Source: Amaranthus tricolor
Lineage: Eukaryota; Streptophyta; Magnoliopsida; Caryophyllales; Amaranthaceae
Reading direction: 5' to 3'
Length of the DNA stretch: 64,000 nucleotides
Assembly: GCF_026212465.1 (NCBI RefSeq)
Contig: NC_080052.1
Span: forward strand, 31,356,326 to 31,420,325
This document shows positions 41,501 to 51,185 of the stretch, one piece after another. The notes under the pieces were generated by a model. It was not told the DNA's origin. It saw nothing but the letters and a program-made list of their open reading frames with translations, and ran no database searches. The number at the start of each line of letters is the position of its first letter. Within the stretch, counting starts at the first letter, position 1. The translations under genes were made by a program, and so were the position numbers.

Positions 41501-43836
41501 AAAGTCAACTTATAAAATGTGGCAAACTTCTCATGCGCCATATTGTGTTCCATCTCTAAGAAAGCTCTAGTCACGATCAAGTGCTCTTCGGTACCATATT
41601 TGACTACCTGATGAAGCAGCAAATGCTTGACGCTGTCATAGACCTCCATGATTGCACACCGCCTATATTCGCTCTTGCACATCTTATACCAAATCCACCT
41701 GTCACGATCATTTGCCATCTCTACTGCCTGGCTTACGGAGAGAAGAAGCTCATTGCATAGCAGAGCACATGGCCAGCGAATAACCCTTATTTCCCAACAA
41801 TTGGGGGAGAGCTCCAACAGTTCCACTTCTCGGTCACTAAGAAGATCTTCTTCCCTCATATTTTTAATAATCTCGTTCCACAACAAGGCAAAACGGGTAG
41901 CCTCAACATTGTCCGATTCTATCTTCTTGTGCTGTCCGAGGCCATAACGCAGCTTCAGCCTTTTTAAAGCATCCCTAAGCCTGTGCACAATGTCAATCAC
42001 AGGAACCGTAGGCAGCTTCTCCTCCGGCATGAGATTAAACTGCATCGCACTAGCAAAGAACTGAAACCTAAGCCTGAGCTGCCAAACATTCCGTATCTCA
42101 CCCAAATGTGAAAACAATCCAACATAGGCACCAACGAACGAGGAGTAAACAGAATACCATATCTGTAAGTCCACTAGATATATAACAATAACAGGAAGCC
42201 AAAGCAAAACAACCGCTATTCTGTTTGTGTTACTGAAAAACTCGTGCCATTTATAGTCTATACTCAAGTTCAAAAGAGCTCTGGTGGGGGCTATCAGGGG
42301 CTTAATCTGCAGAAAGTAGCTAAAAGCAAACTTTGAAACCAACACCAGAACCCAAAATGAAGTATACTTGACGTTGTTGATCAGCCCTTCCCTCAAACCA
42401 CGGCCAACAAATGTCCGCCTATGAAACCACCAAGTCACTAAGTAAAACAAGCGGAAGTTGACTTTCTCTAAAAAGTTCCGAACCCAAGGAAGTACAAAAA
42501 GCACCAATGCCAACAGCTCCGGAATAACAAATACAAACACTGCCTTAAGAAACATGTATATCTTCTGATCACCCTGATACGACCACCTTCCACGATTCCT
42601 ATCCTTCTGACTCCAAATCCTAGCATAAAACACCGAGAACACAACAATCCACGCCATAGCAACCAAAGTTTTCAAAACCATCCTCACACCAAGCACCAAC
42701 GTCTCACGGGTCACCAAACTATATTGTGTCCCCGCATCAAGTATTGATTGAATCAACCTAAGCCCCGACCATGTAATAAAAACCGTCAACAACTTCACCT
42801 GAACATCCTTCCTCCCCAACGCCTCCCACGGCCACTCCGTCCCTTCCAACCCAATAATAATCATCCCTTGCAGCATCAAAACCAACATAATCCAAACCCT
42901 ATCGAAACTCCTAAACACATTCCAAAACGACCGTTGCTCGACAAACCCCGTCTTCCCCACCCTCCTTCCCTTACCAGGCGTCACAAAAAAACCACTACTC
43001 AACTCCAAAGGCCATTTCAAAGACCTAAAACACCTCCTACTCCAAAAATACTCATTCAAATCATCATAATTTCGCCAAGCAGAATGTGGCTTACTTCCCC
43101 CTTTACTAAACCCTACCTCATCTTTAACAGTATCATAAATTGGCTTAACAACATTATCTAAAAAAGCATTTGCACCACTATAAACAGGCAAATAAGGTCG
43201 ACCTGTTTCCGGGTCGACCCGATCATCAAGTATTAAATTAAGTTCATGAGCCATATTATGAAAAATAAAACATAGACATTCAGGCATAAACCTTAAATTA
43301 GCAGCCTCACCCCAAATAAGCAAGTAAAGAGATACATACATCAGTTCTCTCCGAAACTCATCCGTATTCTTCCTAAACGGGTGGATTTTGACCCGGGAAC
43401 TTTTACCCACATACCCACACCAAGAAGTGTAATTCTTCAACAGCTTCTTGCGAAACTTTCGAACAAGCTCAAAGTCCAAAACGCCGGCGTTTTGTGGAGG
43501 AGGAATTAGCCGCATCTGTGAGTTAGACAAATGAAGTACAATATGTTCACGTTGGTTACGAACATTGTCTTCTTGAAAACCGAAGAATAAACCCAACCAG
43601 TCAAGAAGGTCGAGGTTGTCGTGCCATGTATGAAAAGGCGGCTTACGAAGATCCTCCACCTGGCGTAATGCTGACGTGGCGGCGCGGATTTCTGGGTACC
43701 TTCTTGATGGGTGCTCTACTAAGAGGTCATGGATTGGAATTATGTTGAAAGGTTTTGATTGTGATGTAAGTGGTGGTTGTGAAGACGGCGCATGATCGTA
43801 CCCCCGCGCGGGAAACTCTCTTTGCCGGCGATTCAT
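38509..43836 (-). CDS. CALS11: callose (1,3-beta-glucan) synthase, CalS11/GSL1-like, intronless
   Basis: 1775 residues in a single exon. It makes 1,3-beta-glucan from UDP-glucose at the plasma membrane. Order: an N-terminal FKS1-type domain (WLGLFFGFQEDNVRNQREH at about 80; YLLIWGEAANLRFMPECLC at about 172), roughly six membrane segments at about 310-580, a large cytosolic glucan-synthase region with FFSNSVFMNMPHAP (about 890), RGQTLSRTVRGMMYY (about 983), GEGKPENQNH (about 1157) and HYGHPDVFDRFWF (about 1250), then a C-terminal membrane cluster from about 1350. Few or no introns and details such as LIAPTRALLNL and LWGKLLEIILDLRFFFFQYG point to the GSL1/GSL5 pair and within it to GSL1 (CalS11), linked in Arabidopsis to callose walls of pollen tetrads. 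The start ATG is followed by MNRRQREFP and no upstream in-frame alternative was favoured. Confidence 0.93.
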   Translation of the reverse strand: MNRRQREFPARGYDHAPSSQPPLTSQSKPFNIIPIHDLLVEHPSRRYPEIRAATSALRQVEDLRKPPFHTWHDNLDLLDWLGLFFGFQEDNVRNQREHIVLHLSNSQMRLIPPPQNAGVLDFELVRKFRKKLLKNYTSWCGYVGKSSRVKIHPFRKNTDEFRRELMYVSLYLLIWGEAANLRFMPECLCFIFHNMAHELNLILDDRVDPETGRPYLPVYSGANAFLDNVVKPIYDTVKDEVGFSKGGSKPHSAWRNYDDLNEYFWSRRCFRSLKWPLELSSGFFVTPGKGRRVGKTGFVEQRSFWNVFRSFDRVWIMLVLMLQGMIIIGLEGTEWPWEALGRKDVQVKLLTVFITWSGLRLIQSILDAGTQYSLVTRETLVLGVRMVLKTLVAMAWIVVFSVFYARIWSQKDRNRGRWSYQGDQKIYMFLKAVFVFVIPELLALVLFVLPWVRNFLEKVNFRLFYLVTWWFHRRTFVGRGLREGLINNVKYTSFWVLVLVSKFAFSYFLQIKPLIAPTRALLNLSIDYKWHEFFSNTNRIAVVLLWLPVIVIYLVDLQIWYSVYSSFVGAYVGLFSHLGEIRNVWQLRLRFQFFASAMQFNLMPEEKLPTVPVIDIVHRLRDALKRLKLRYGLGQHKKIESDNVEATRFALLWNEIIKNMREEDLLSDREVELLELSPNCWEIRVIRWPCALLCNELLLSVSQAVEMANDRDRWIWYKMCKSEYRRCAIMEVYDSVKHLLLHQVVKYGTEEHLIVTRAFLEMEHNMAHEKFATFYKLTLLPQIHRKLVTLVELLLKCEKDTDGVINVLQALYELCVREFPRTKRNLVELRDEGLALQNPNTDAGFLFENAVDVPDEEDVFYYRQLRRLHTLLMSRDSMHNVPTNPEARRRIAFFSNSVFMNMPHAPQVEKMMAFSVLTPYYDEDVIYGTSKVQSPNEDGISILFYLQKIYEDEWNNFMERMKREGLDDEREIWTTKVKELRLWASYRGQTLSRTVRGMMYYYHALKMLAYLDSASEVDIRTGSQQIFSHGSMTLSNNWDGLGPTRVPSSRNLGRAPSGVSILYKGHEFGTAMMKFTYVVTCQVYGIHKMAGDSRAEEILFLMKNNEALRVAYVDEVHRGRDEVEYYSVLVKYDQQQQREVEIYRIKLPGPLKLGEGKPENQNHAIIFTRGDALQTIDMNQDNYFEEALKIRNLLEEFNKNYGLRRPTILGVRENIFTGSVSSLAWFMSAQEMSFVTLGQRVLANPLKVRMHYGHPDVFDRFWFLTRGGISKASRLINLSEDIFAGFNCTLRQGNVTHHEYIEVGKGRDVGLNQIAMFEAKVASGNGEQLLSRDVYRLGHRLDFFRMLSVFYTTVGFYFNTMMVVLSIYTFLWGRLYLALSGVEEHAIKSSSSNAALGAIVNQQFIVQIGIFTALPMIVENTLEHGFLPAVWDFLKMQLQLASLFYTFSMGTKCHYFGRTILHGGAKYRATGRGFVVEHKKFAENYRLFSRSHFVKAIELGVILIIYASHSPLAKNTFVYIAMLIVSWFLVVSWIMVPFVFNPSGFDWLKTVYDFEDFITWIWYGSGVSTKAERSWETWWYEEHDHLQNTGLWGKLLEIILDLRFFFFQYGIVYQLNISANKTSIGVYLISWVFFFALVGICVIIAYARDKYGAKNHIYFRMIQFSVISTVLVIIILLKFTRFEFLDLLTSGLAFIPTGWGIISIAQVLRPFLQTSIAWDTVVAMARLYDLMFGMIVMAPVAFLSWMPGFQSMQTRILFNEGFSRGLQISQLLTAK

Positions 43837-45728
43837 TGATTTTACTGAAGTGGGTTTTCTCCAAAACGGGTTTTTCGAAATGGGTATTTGTAAAAATGGG
43901 TTTTTTAAAGTGGGTATTTTGTAAAAGAAGTGATTTCGTGGTGGGTTTTTGGATTTTAATGGAGGAAGAGAGAAGTGGGGAGAAATGGAGGTGAAAGAGG
44001 GGGAGAGTGGAAGGTTGAAAGACTGGTAGATTGACTGTTGTAGTTTCGTGTGTGTTAGTGTTGTGTTTTTCTCTTTAAAATATGTGCATGTCTTTCTTTT
44101 CTTATGGAACTCATAGGGTTTTTCGATTGGTGAAAATATTTTTAAAAAGTGTTAAAAATATAACTATCTTCATTTGTAAATATTTTAATATATTAAACAT
44201 TAACTAATCATAAGAATTATAAATATGTTAAAATAAAGTTAATGTAAAATATATGAAAATTATAAGTATTATTAAATTAAAATTTTATAATTGGGATTAA
44301 TAAGGTTATTTCTCCAAAATTTGTGATATAAATAAAAATATTTTTTATGGGAATAACAAATGTAACGCCAAAAATGAAAAATGGAAACATCTTCGAGAAA
44401 TGAAGATTGTATTATATTATTTATATTTTTTATTTTGTTTTATAATTGACAATTTTAATTATATCATTATTCTTGTTAATGAACGCCTTAAAATGTTGGA
44501 TAACATTTGGCTTTTTTAAATGAATATGAATTTCGATAATGCCTTGTAGGCAGCCTATAGTTACTATTAAATAGTCACCCGGAGTTGATTTTGGTCATCG
44601 AATTAGGTATTTTAAGTCGGACTGAAATTAAATATTATGTTCACAATGATTTTTATGTAATTATAAAATTCATTTTTAAAATTGAGTTAAAGTCGGATAT
44701 ATATTGCATCATGTATGCTTTGAATACCCTTTCAAAATAAATTTTAAAAAATATTTGCTTTAAATACATCTTTAAATGGACCTTACAAAAAGAAAAAACA
44801 TTCAACCACTACATAAAATAGTGTTTTTCAACAATTTTAAAATATACGTCTAGACTTATTTTTTTATTATAATAATTCATAAAAGTATTGTCGCTGACGA
44901 ACGTTTCTATGACACTTTTATTTGATTCAATTAATTGCTTTTAATTTCTACTTTTTAAATTAAATTAAAAGAGAATATACTTGTAATTGTAACTTATACT
45001 TCTAAATTTGCAACGGTAGTGGAAAAGAGAATCGAATATTGAGTGTTATGGGGGTGGCAGCTCAACAATTGTTTGTATGCCTGCCAATCTATATTTTAAT
45101 ATTGATACTATCTTTACATTCTAACGTACATTTTTCATTAGCTTTTTATAAACCTTCCTATTAAACCAAACTAAATTATTTTGACTTGTTTGAATTGAGG
45201 CCTTGACTTTTTTATCAATGACAGTTGAGCTTAACATACATCAAGAATTCAAACTCTAAAAAATTAGGTTAGTTATCTAAGGTGGACTACCATTAAGTCA
45301 AAGTCACACCAATAAGGCAATAACAATATATTATATAAATGATAGGTTTTTTTTTATATAATTTAGACTTATTTTTGAATTATAACTATTATAATGTCGT
45401 TTTCGAATTACAGATAGATAGATTCTTGTAATTTAAAAGCAATACATTATAATATAGAGATTGTTAAATAAATCAAATAATCTATTCTCGAATTATAACT
45501 ATTATGTAGTTATTAAGCTATATCTTATTTTCAAGAGTGTGTGATTGATAATCAAACTCAATTTCCACCCATTGTGACATAACTCAAACTTGACTTTAAT
45601 CTTGCTAGATATCAAAATAAATTTAGCTTTAATCTGACCTACCATAAATTAATTCGATCCACAAATCGTAATATAACCAACTCAAATCAAAATTGTATTG
45701 ATTCGAATTAAATTTGACTTTACACCAA
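43837..45728. other. shared upstream spacer of the callose synthase and PPR genes
   Basis: The first 250 bp should carry the callose synthase leader and promoter, rich in GGGTTTTT-like repeats near the ATG. The rest is AT-rich spacer. TTCGAATTA(C/T) and AATTATAACTATTA motifs recur at 45.38-45.51 kb, perhaps a worn repeat. No gene is seen. Confidence 0.5.
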
Positions 45729-45884
45729 TGACATATATTTAATAACATATCTTGGTGTTTTAACCATCAACTTAAGTTTTTAGTTGAATTGATCTCTTTA
45801 CATGGTATCAGAAGCTAACGTGAGAAAAATAGTTGTAAGCTCAAATCTTTGTTCACCTCTCATTTCAAGTAGAATATTTAGCAC

Positions 45885-46113
45885 TAAACCTGTTCAAAAA
45901 AACCGACCCGCTTGACCCGACCCCTTGACCTGCCAAACCGCATCTTAAATGGCGGGTCACAAGATCAAATAATTATAAGTTACGGGTCGAGTCATGGGCC
46001 GCAATCTAATTTACAAAGGGTACCCACCGACTCAATCACTTTATATTTAATTGTTGATTATTGACATTGTCTCTTAATTTACAACGTTGGATACCCGGTT
46101 ATGAACACCTCTA
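45885..46113. mobile_element. hAT-type MITE inside the TRIM-like element
   Basis: A 229-bp element with ends TAAACCTGTTCAAAA and, inverted, TAGAGGTGTTCATAA, the GTGTTCA-type terminus of many plant hAT elements. It is flanked by a perfect 8-bp duplication TTTAGCAC (45877-45884, 46114-46121). It contains GACCCG-rich subterminal sequence and no coding capacity. Confidence 0.85.
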
Positions 46114-46171
46114 TTTAGCACCATGAATGTTGCATCCACACTTCTACGAGTTATATCCCAAAAAGCTCTCT

Positions 46172-46179
46172 TATAAAAG
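46172..46179 (+). promoter_or_regulatory. TATA box upstream of the PPR gene
   Basis: TATAAAAG lies 139 bp before the ATG at 46318, giving an expected transcription start near 46.2 kb. It sits at the 3' end of the interior of the TRIM-like element, so the PPR core promoter may derive from it. Confidence 0.45.
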
Positions 46180-46317
46180 GGCGTGATAGAGTATAAAGTT
46201 AACATACAATAAATCTTCAATTAATAGATTAAGTTTTTGATTGAATTGACGTCTTTCCACCAAACTTGAACTAATTTTCCAACTTTTAAATTCTTTGGTT
46301 TCACCCTTTATTCCTCT

Positions 46318-48105
46318 ATGGGACCATGGCTAATTTCCATGGAAGAACCAAAGCACTTACAATCACCATCATCATTGCCACCATTATCACCGTACCAAGC
46401 TCTAGTACGAGCAGGTCATCGTCTAAAACAGCTAAAACAAGTGCACGCCCACCTGATCATCTCTGGTGCTCATCGCAACTTATCTTTGTTCACTAAACTC
46501 ACCATTTTAGCTTGTTCTTCTCCTTCCTCCATAAAGTACGCTAAAAAACTCTCTTTGGCAATCCCAAATCCAGATTCTTATCTCTTTAATTCCCTTATCA
46601 GAATCTCTTCCAAACTTGGTTTCTTGAACGACGCCGTTTTCTTCTACAAACACATGATTTTATGTTTGATTCCGCCCACAAACTATACTTTTACTTCTTT
46701 GATCAAATCTTGTGCTAATGTTTGTGCCTTTAAATTGGGTAAATCTGTACATTCACATGCCGTGATTAATGGATTTAGCTTAGATTCCTTTGTTCAAACT
46801 TCTTTGGTTTCTTTTTATGGGAAATGTAGTGAAGTTGGTAGTGCTCGTAAGGTGTTCGATGAAATGCCTAACAAAAGTATTGTTGCTTGGAATGCTATGA
46901 TTTCTGGCTATGAACAAAATGGGTTGTGTAAAGATGCTGTTGACTTGTTTGGTTTGATGGTAAACTCGGGTTTTCATCCTGATTCGGTTACTTTTGTTGG
47001 GGTTTCATCGGCATGTGCTCAATTGGGTGCATTGGAGTTAGGTTCTTGGGTTCATGATTACATAGTTAAACATGGTTCTGAGGTCGATGTTGTGCTTGGG
47101 ACATCATTGATTAACATGTATGCTAGATGTGGGAATGTGAGAAAAGCAAGGGAAGTATTTGATGTGATGAAAGATAAAAATGTTGTTGCTTGGACTGCTA
47201 TGATATCAGGATATGGAATCCATGGGTATGGTAAAGAAGCTATAAAGATATACAATTCAATGCAAAATTATGGACCTTCTCCAAATGAAGTTACTTTTGT
47301 GGCTATCTTATCAGCTTGTGCTCATGCTGGGATGGTAAATGAAGGTCGATCAATATTTTCGAGCATGAGAAATGATCATGGTGTGGTGCCTGGAGTTGAA
47401 CATCATGTATGTATGGTTGATTTGCTCGGAAGAGCTGGCTTGCTCAACGATGCATACGAACATGTTAGGGTGCTAAAGAGACCGAGTCCTGCAGTTTGGA
47501 CTGCAATGCTTGGAGCTTGTAAGATGCACAAAGATTTCAATCTAGGAATTGAAGCAGCTGAAGAACTCTTAGCATTGGAGCCAGAAAATCCAGGGCATTA
47601 TGTTACATTATCAAATGTATATGCATTAGCTGGTAAAATGGAAAGAGTGGAAAAAGTTAGAAACATAATGATCAAGAAAAAGTTGAAGAAACATGTTGGT
47701 TATAGCACAATAGAAGTTGATCAAAGGACTTATTTGTTTAGCATGGGAGACAAGTCTCATCCTGAATCCATCGAGCTTTACGGGTACTTGGATGATCTAA
47801 TGAGGAGGATTAGTGAAGTCGGGTATGTCTCAACTCGAGAGTCGGTCCTTCACGAGTTGGAAGAAGAGGAGACGGAGTATGCTCTTCGATATCACAGCGA
47901 AAAGCTCGCATTGGCGTTTGGACTGATGAAGTGTAAGAATGATGCATCTGTAATTAGGATTGTGAAGAACTTGAGAATGTGTGAGGATTGTCATTTGGCA
48001 ATTAAGTTGATTTCTAGTATTATTAAGAGAGAAATTGTAGTCAGAGATAAGCTTCGTTTTCATCATTTTAGAGACGGAGTATGTTCTTGTGCTGATTATT
48101 GGTAA
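46318..48105 (+). CDS. PPR protein of the PLS-E-DYW class (organelle RNA editing factor)
   Basis: 595 residues, no intron. Tandem pentatricopeptide repeats fill about residues 70-430, with signatures such as FVQTSLVSFYGKCSEVGSAR and SIVAWNAMISGYEQNG. An E extension follows, then a C-terminal DYW deaminase domain: HSEK (about 524), CEDCH (about 554) and the final Asp-Tyr-Trp. PLS-DYW proteins bind specific organelle transcripts and convert C to U; targeting to mitochondria or plastids is expected, but the N terminus does not settle which. A second ATG at 46339 (MEEPKHL) is an equally good start and would remove seven residues. It may be the orthologue of the Arabidopsis PPR gene next to PHO2 (At2g33760, from memory). 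It is tail-to-tail with the DUF2921 gene, 317 bp apart. Confidence 0.93.
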   Translation: MGPWLISMEEPKHLQSPSSLPPLSPYQALVRAGHRLKQLKQVHAHLIISGAHRNLSLFTKLTILACSSPSSIKYAKKLSLAIPNPDSYLFNSLIRISSKLGFLNDAVFFYKHMILCLIPPTNYTFTSLIKSCANVCAFKLGKSVHSHAVINGFSLDSFVQTSLVSFYGKCSEVGSARKVFDEMPNKSIVAWNAMISGYEQNGLCKDAVDLFGLMVNSGFHPDSVTFVGVSSACAQLGALELGSWVHDYIVKHGSEVDVVLGTSLINMYARCGNVRKAREVFDVMKDKNVVAWTAMISGYGIHGYGKEAIKIYNSMQNYGPSPNEVTFVAILSACAHAGMVNEGRSIFSSMRNDHGVVPGVEHHVCMVDLLGRAGLLNDAYEHVRVLKRPSPAVWTAMLGACKMHKDFNLGIEAAEELLALEPENPGHYVTLSNVYALAGKMERVEKVRNIMIKKKLKKHVGYSTIEVDQRTYLFSMGDKSHPESIELYGYLDDLMRRISEVGYVSTRESVLHELEEEETEYALRYHSEKLALAFGLMKCKNDASVIRIVKNLRMCEDCHLAIKLISSIIKREIVVRDKLRFHHFRDGVCSCADYW

Positions 48106-48422
48106 TTTGTAATATCAGCAGATGGAAATACAGTTTTGATTTACAGAGCATTGGGGTGTTAAGTACTATTAACATATTGATCCAAATCTTTATTAGCAAT
48201 ATCTCTTGTGTTAATTCATTTTGGTTCATGTAGCCGGTTCCAGTTAATATGGATGAAGGCTTTAACATAATTGTGATATTCAACAAACAAGTATGAAAGC
48301 TGCACAATGAAATATTCTCGTTCAACAGAACAGGACTTAATGTACGTTCCCCAAAAGGGGGCAGAAAAAATCCAAACAGCACGCTAAGATTATCGACATT
48401 TCACTGAATCACTTATTGCTAC

Positions 48423-51185
48423 CTACAATCCGATAGGAACTTTTTCGTATTCAACAATCTTGCTAAATCTCTTCGGAAGAACCCATCGCCCACCAAGCCA
48501 CTGCTGCAAGAAAATGAGGGCAACAAAACACAGGCCGAGACAAGAAACGAGGATATCCCATGTAGTGGAGTAGAAATTCATTCGCGGGTCTGCATATATG
48601 TACCATGGATCAAAGTTCCAGGAAGAGCTATGACTTCTGAACACATCATAAGCGTGTGGCAACAGCCGAACAACTGTTGTTCCGATATAGTATGGAACAG
48701 CAAGGGCCCTCTCCTTCGAGTCGGAGAACACATTGAACATTATCTGAGGGAGAAGGAACGCATCCAGGATGAAACCTGCATACGACTTCATATCGTTCCA
48801 AAATGGAAGGGACGGGTTTGACTTTACACTGTAATGCTGGTACGTAGTCACAGGTGAACCCCTCAATAGTTGTATTATCCAAGCGATCAATGCTCCGACT
48901 ACATATAGCGGCAACGTGTAACATAAGACTTTCTTTTCACATTCCCACAAGTTTTTCGAACTATCATCATCTCCTCTAGCGGACAAAGTCAGTTGCAAGA
49001 GACGGAACTCCAGGAGAAATACAACCATTGTGATCACCCGGACTAGAACTTCATTCACCTCTAGCCATCCACCACTTCCGAAAAGCACAGTTCGCTTGCT
49101 AGGACTCGACAAGAAAAACGCTTCCATATTCAACAGCAAGGGAATCATATGTCCCAAGGTGATTACAACGAGCATTATAACTGAAATAAATGGAAGGGCA
49201 TTTGGATTCCTTTTCACATGAAATAGCTGCAACCCGACAAAGATGCATGCTAGAGTATTAGAAATCAAAACCAAAGTAATCTCGAAATCCATCCTCCAGA
49301 AAGCTTTGGTTACTTGTATCGTGGTAAGTGAAGTTGAAGAAACATCGAGATGGTCAAAGTAAAGACGGTCTGAGTTTTCACGTTTGCTTTCAATAGTCCC
49401 CTTAACCTTAACACTCGAATCACGAGGAGGGAACTGCAGCTTGACAGAAGTATCACAATCCAATGTACTTGCATTCAAAGGAGCACTTCCATCATTTTCA
49501 AGATTCCAACAGCCCACCATACAAAGACGTCCAGTTTCAGTATCATATATCCCTTCAGCAGATATACGTATTGTTTCGTTCATTGCAAATGATCTACCAC
49601 CCACTTTGAATTCATCTTTCGGAAAGAAAGTTAACCGATAGGCAACATTTACCGACCCATGCACGCTATCATTCACAGCAGAGTTTTGATTTGGTATCAG
49701 CCGAGATTGCATATATGGATAAATATTCTGCACAAAACGATCACCAACAAACACAGGATAAGCCTTGCCCCAGGCTCGGTTTCCCTTGCTATTTCTCACC
49801 TCCATGTCGAATTTCATATCCTGGGAATAGGGTTCAGGGTAATTCTTTCCTTTTTCCTTAATATATACCTTCTCTGCACAAAACTTCTTGGCTTTATCAA
49901 TCACAGTATACTTATATTTCATGTCAGGAAGTGCTGCTCTCCTAGATCCCGAAGCACGAATTTCAATCCTATCGAAGTAATCTGGTTCATCCTTACTCTT
50001 AACGCTCCAAACATGTCCACTAATCACACTAGAATCTCTAATCGTCAATGTATCAGCCACCGTAAAATTCACCCTAATCGAACAATCATCAATACTAGCA
50101 CTCAATGGCTCTTTTGTGAAATTCACAATCCGGCAAGCAACAAACAAAAGTTGATTCTTCTCAGCATTCCAAGCTCCCTCAGCTACCAAAGCCCTACTCG
50201 GATCCAATCGTTGTCGATAACCATTTCGAACATCACTTACATTCGAAAAGGAAAACGAAACCCTAACCATCATCTGCTCTGAACAATCAATTTCATTCAA
50301 TGACATAAACCTAGGCATAAACCCAAAAACACCATCAATCCAACTACAATTCCTATCATCACAATCCTTCTTATATCCCAACTCAAAATACTCCTCTAAA
50401 TTAGCAAATTGATAACAATTTCCAAACCTCTTCCCTACACTAACCGAAGAACTACTATTATTATCAAAATCAAAACTTCCCACATCTCCACCAGAAATCT
50501 CTTTCTTAATTAATGAATATTCATAATTTGCTTTAGCAAAACTCATAATAGAAATTGGCTTAAAATAAGTATCACTACCAACAGAATTCAAACTTTCTAA
50601 AGTTCCAGTAATTAAACTATTATTAATAACAGTACTATTAGGATAAACAGATTTAAAAATCACATCAAGTTTCAAATCTTTACCGTTAATCTGTCTCTTT
50701 GTTCCTGATCCAACCATACAAAGTTGCCCAGATGAAGAATCCCAATAACCAGAAAGCTGAAACCTCATATTCCTTTTATTAGCTCGAAATCGGGGTCCTC
50801 CATGAACATTAAGCAAATATCTTCCGGTCGTAAACCTAGACCAATTGATTCTAATCCCCAAAAGAGCTTGAAACTTGAAAATCCCATTAGAACTAGTTTT
50901 GAAAACGTTTTGTGGGATGAGATTTGCAGTGATCTGTGAATTGGGTCCAAGGAATTGATCACCATTAATGACATAAGCACTGTAAAAAGAGGGAAAATGA
51001 GGGCTGAAGTAAGGATGGGTTTGGGTTGACTCAGGGATGATTTGAGAACAATGTTGAGAGTAAAGTATTGAAGAGGAATGATGGAAAGATGGAATGTATG
51101 ATTGAGAGAAAGATTGGGTGATGAATTGAAAGAAAATTGAGATGAAGATGAAGAGATTTGTGAAGTGAAGGGTTTTAGTGTTCAT
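48423..51185 (-). CDS. DUF2921 membrane protein (FLY1/Tul1-like lumenal domain, no RING)
   Basis: 920 residues in one exon. A cleavable-looking signal peptide (FIFISIFFQFITQSFS, within residues 1-29) is followed by a long non-cytosolic region to about 635 with repeated motifs of the type RLCMVGCWN / QLCMVGSGT (three internal repeats) and many N-glycosylation sites. About seven membrane segments follow (for example ITLVLISNTLACIFVGLQL, FISVIMLVVITLGHMIPLL and ILVSCLGLCFVALIFLQQW), ending in a short basic tail. This is the DUF2921 family, whose best-known members FLY1/FLY2 add a RING finger and act in the endomembrane system on cell-wall pectin. Here no RING follows, as in the Arabidopsis relatives At1g52780 and At4g21700 (from memory). 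The molecular role is unknown. Confidence 0.88.
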   Translation of the reverse strand: MNTKTLHFTNLFIFISIFFQFITQSFSQSYIPSFHHSSSILYSQHCSQIIPESTQTHPYFSPHFPSFYSAYVINGDQFLGPNSQITANLIPQNVFKTSSNGIFKFQALLGIRINWSRFTTGRYLLNVHGGPRFRANKRNMRFQLSGYWDSSSGQLCMVGSGTKRQINGKDLKLDVIFKSVYPNSTVINNSLITGTLESLNSVGSDTYFKPISIMSFAKANYEYSLIKKEISGGDVGSFDFDNNSSSSVSVGKRFGNCYQFANLEEYFELGYKKDCDDRNCSWIDGVFGFMPRFMSLNEIDCSEQMMVRVSFSFSNVSDVRNGYRQRLDPSRALVAEGAWNAEKNQLLFVACRIVNFTKEPLSASIDDCSIRVNFTVADTLTIRDSSVISGHVWSVKSKDEPDYFDRIEIRASGSRRAALPDMKYKYTVIDKAKKFCAEKVYIKEKGKNYPEPYSQDMKFDMEVRNSKGNRAWGKAYPVFVGDRFVQNIYPYMQSRLIPNQNSAVNDSVHGSVNVAYRLTFFPKDEFKVGGRSFAMNETIRISAEGIYDTETGRLCMVGCWNLENDGSAPLNASTLDCDTSVKLQFPPRDSSVKVKGTIESKRENSDRLYFDHLDVSSTSLTTIQVTKAFWRMDFEITLVLISNTLACIFVGLQLFHVKRNPNALPFISVIMLVVITLGHMIPLLLNMEAFFLSSPSKRTVLFGSGGWLEVNEVLVRVITMVVFLLEFRLLQLTLSARGDDDSSKNLWECEKKVLCYTLPLYVVGALIAWIIQLLRGSPVTTYQHYSVKSNPSLPFWNDMKSYAGFILDAFLLPQIMFNVFSDSKERALAVPYYIGTTVVRLLPHAYDVFRSHSSSWNFDPWYIYADPRMNFYSTTWDILVSCLGLCFVALIFLQQWLGGRWVLPKRFSKIVEYEKVPIGL

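Larger units (their letters stand above)
45729..46259 (+). mobile_element. miniature LTR retroelement (TRIM/SMART-like) carrying a hAT MITE
   Basis: Two short terminal repeats, 45729-45802 (TGACATATAT...CTCTTTACA) and 46184-46259 (TGATAGAGTA...GTCTTTCCA), align over their length and share TTAAGTTTTT and TTGAATTGA. A Met-tRNA primer-binding site TGGTATCAGAAG follows the first repeat, and a purine-rich AAAAGGGCG precedes the second. CACCAA flanks both sides, consistent with a target duplication. Without the MITE at 45885-46113 and its duplication the element is about 294 bp with repeats of about 75 bp, the scale of SMART elements. It ends 58 bp before the PPR start codon. Confidence 0.65.

Noticed and set aside
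42748..43161. 137-codon plus-strand frame rich in Pro, Asn and Lys
   Set aside because: Antisense shadow of the callose synthase coding exon.
49659..50282. 207-codon plus-strand frame
   Set aside because: Antisense shadow of the DUF2921 gene with no recognisable domain.
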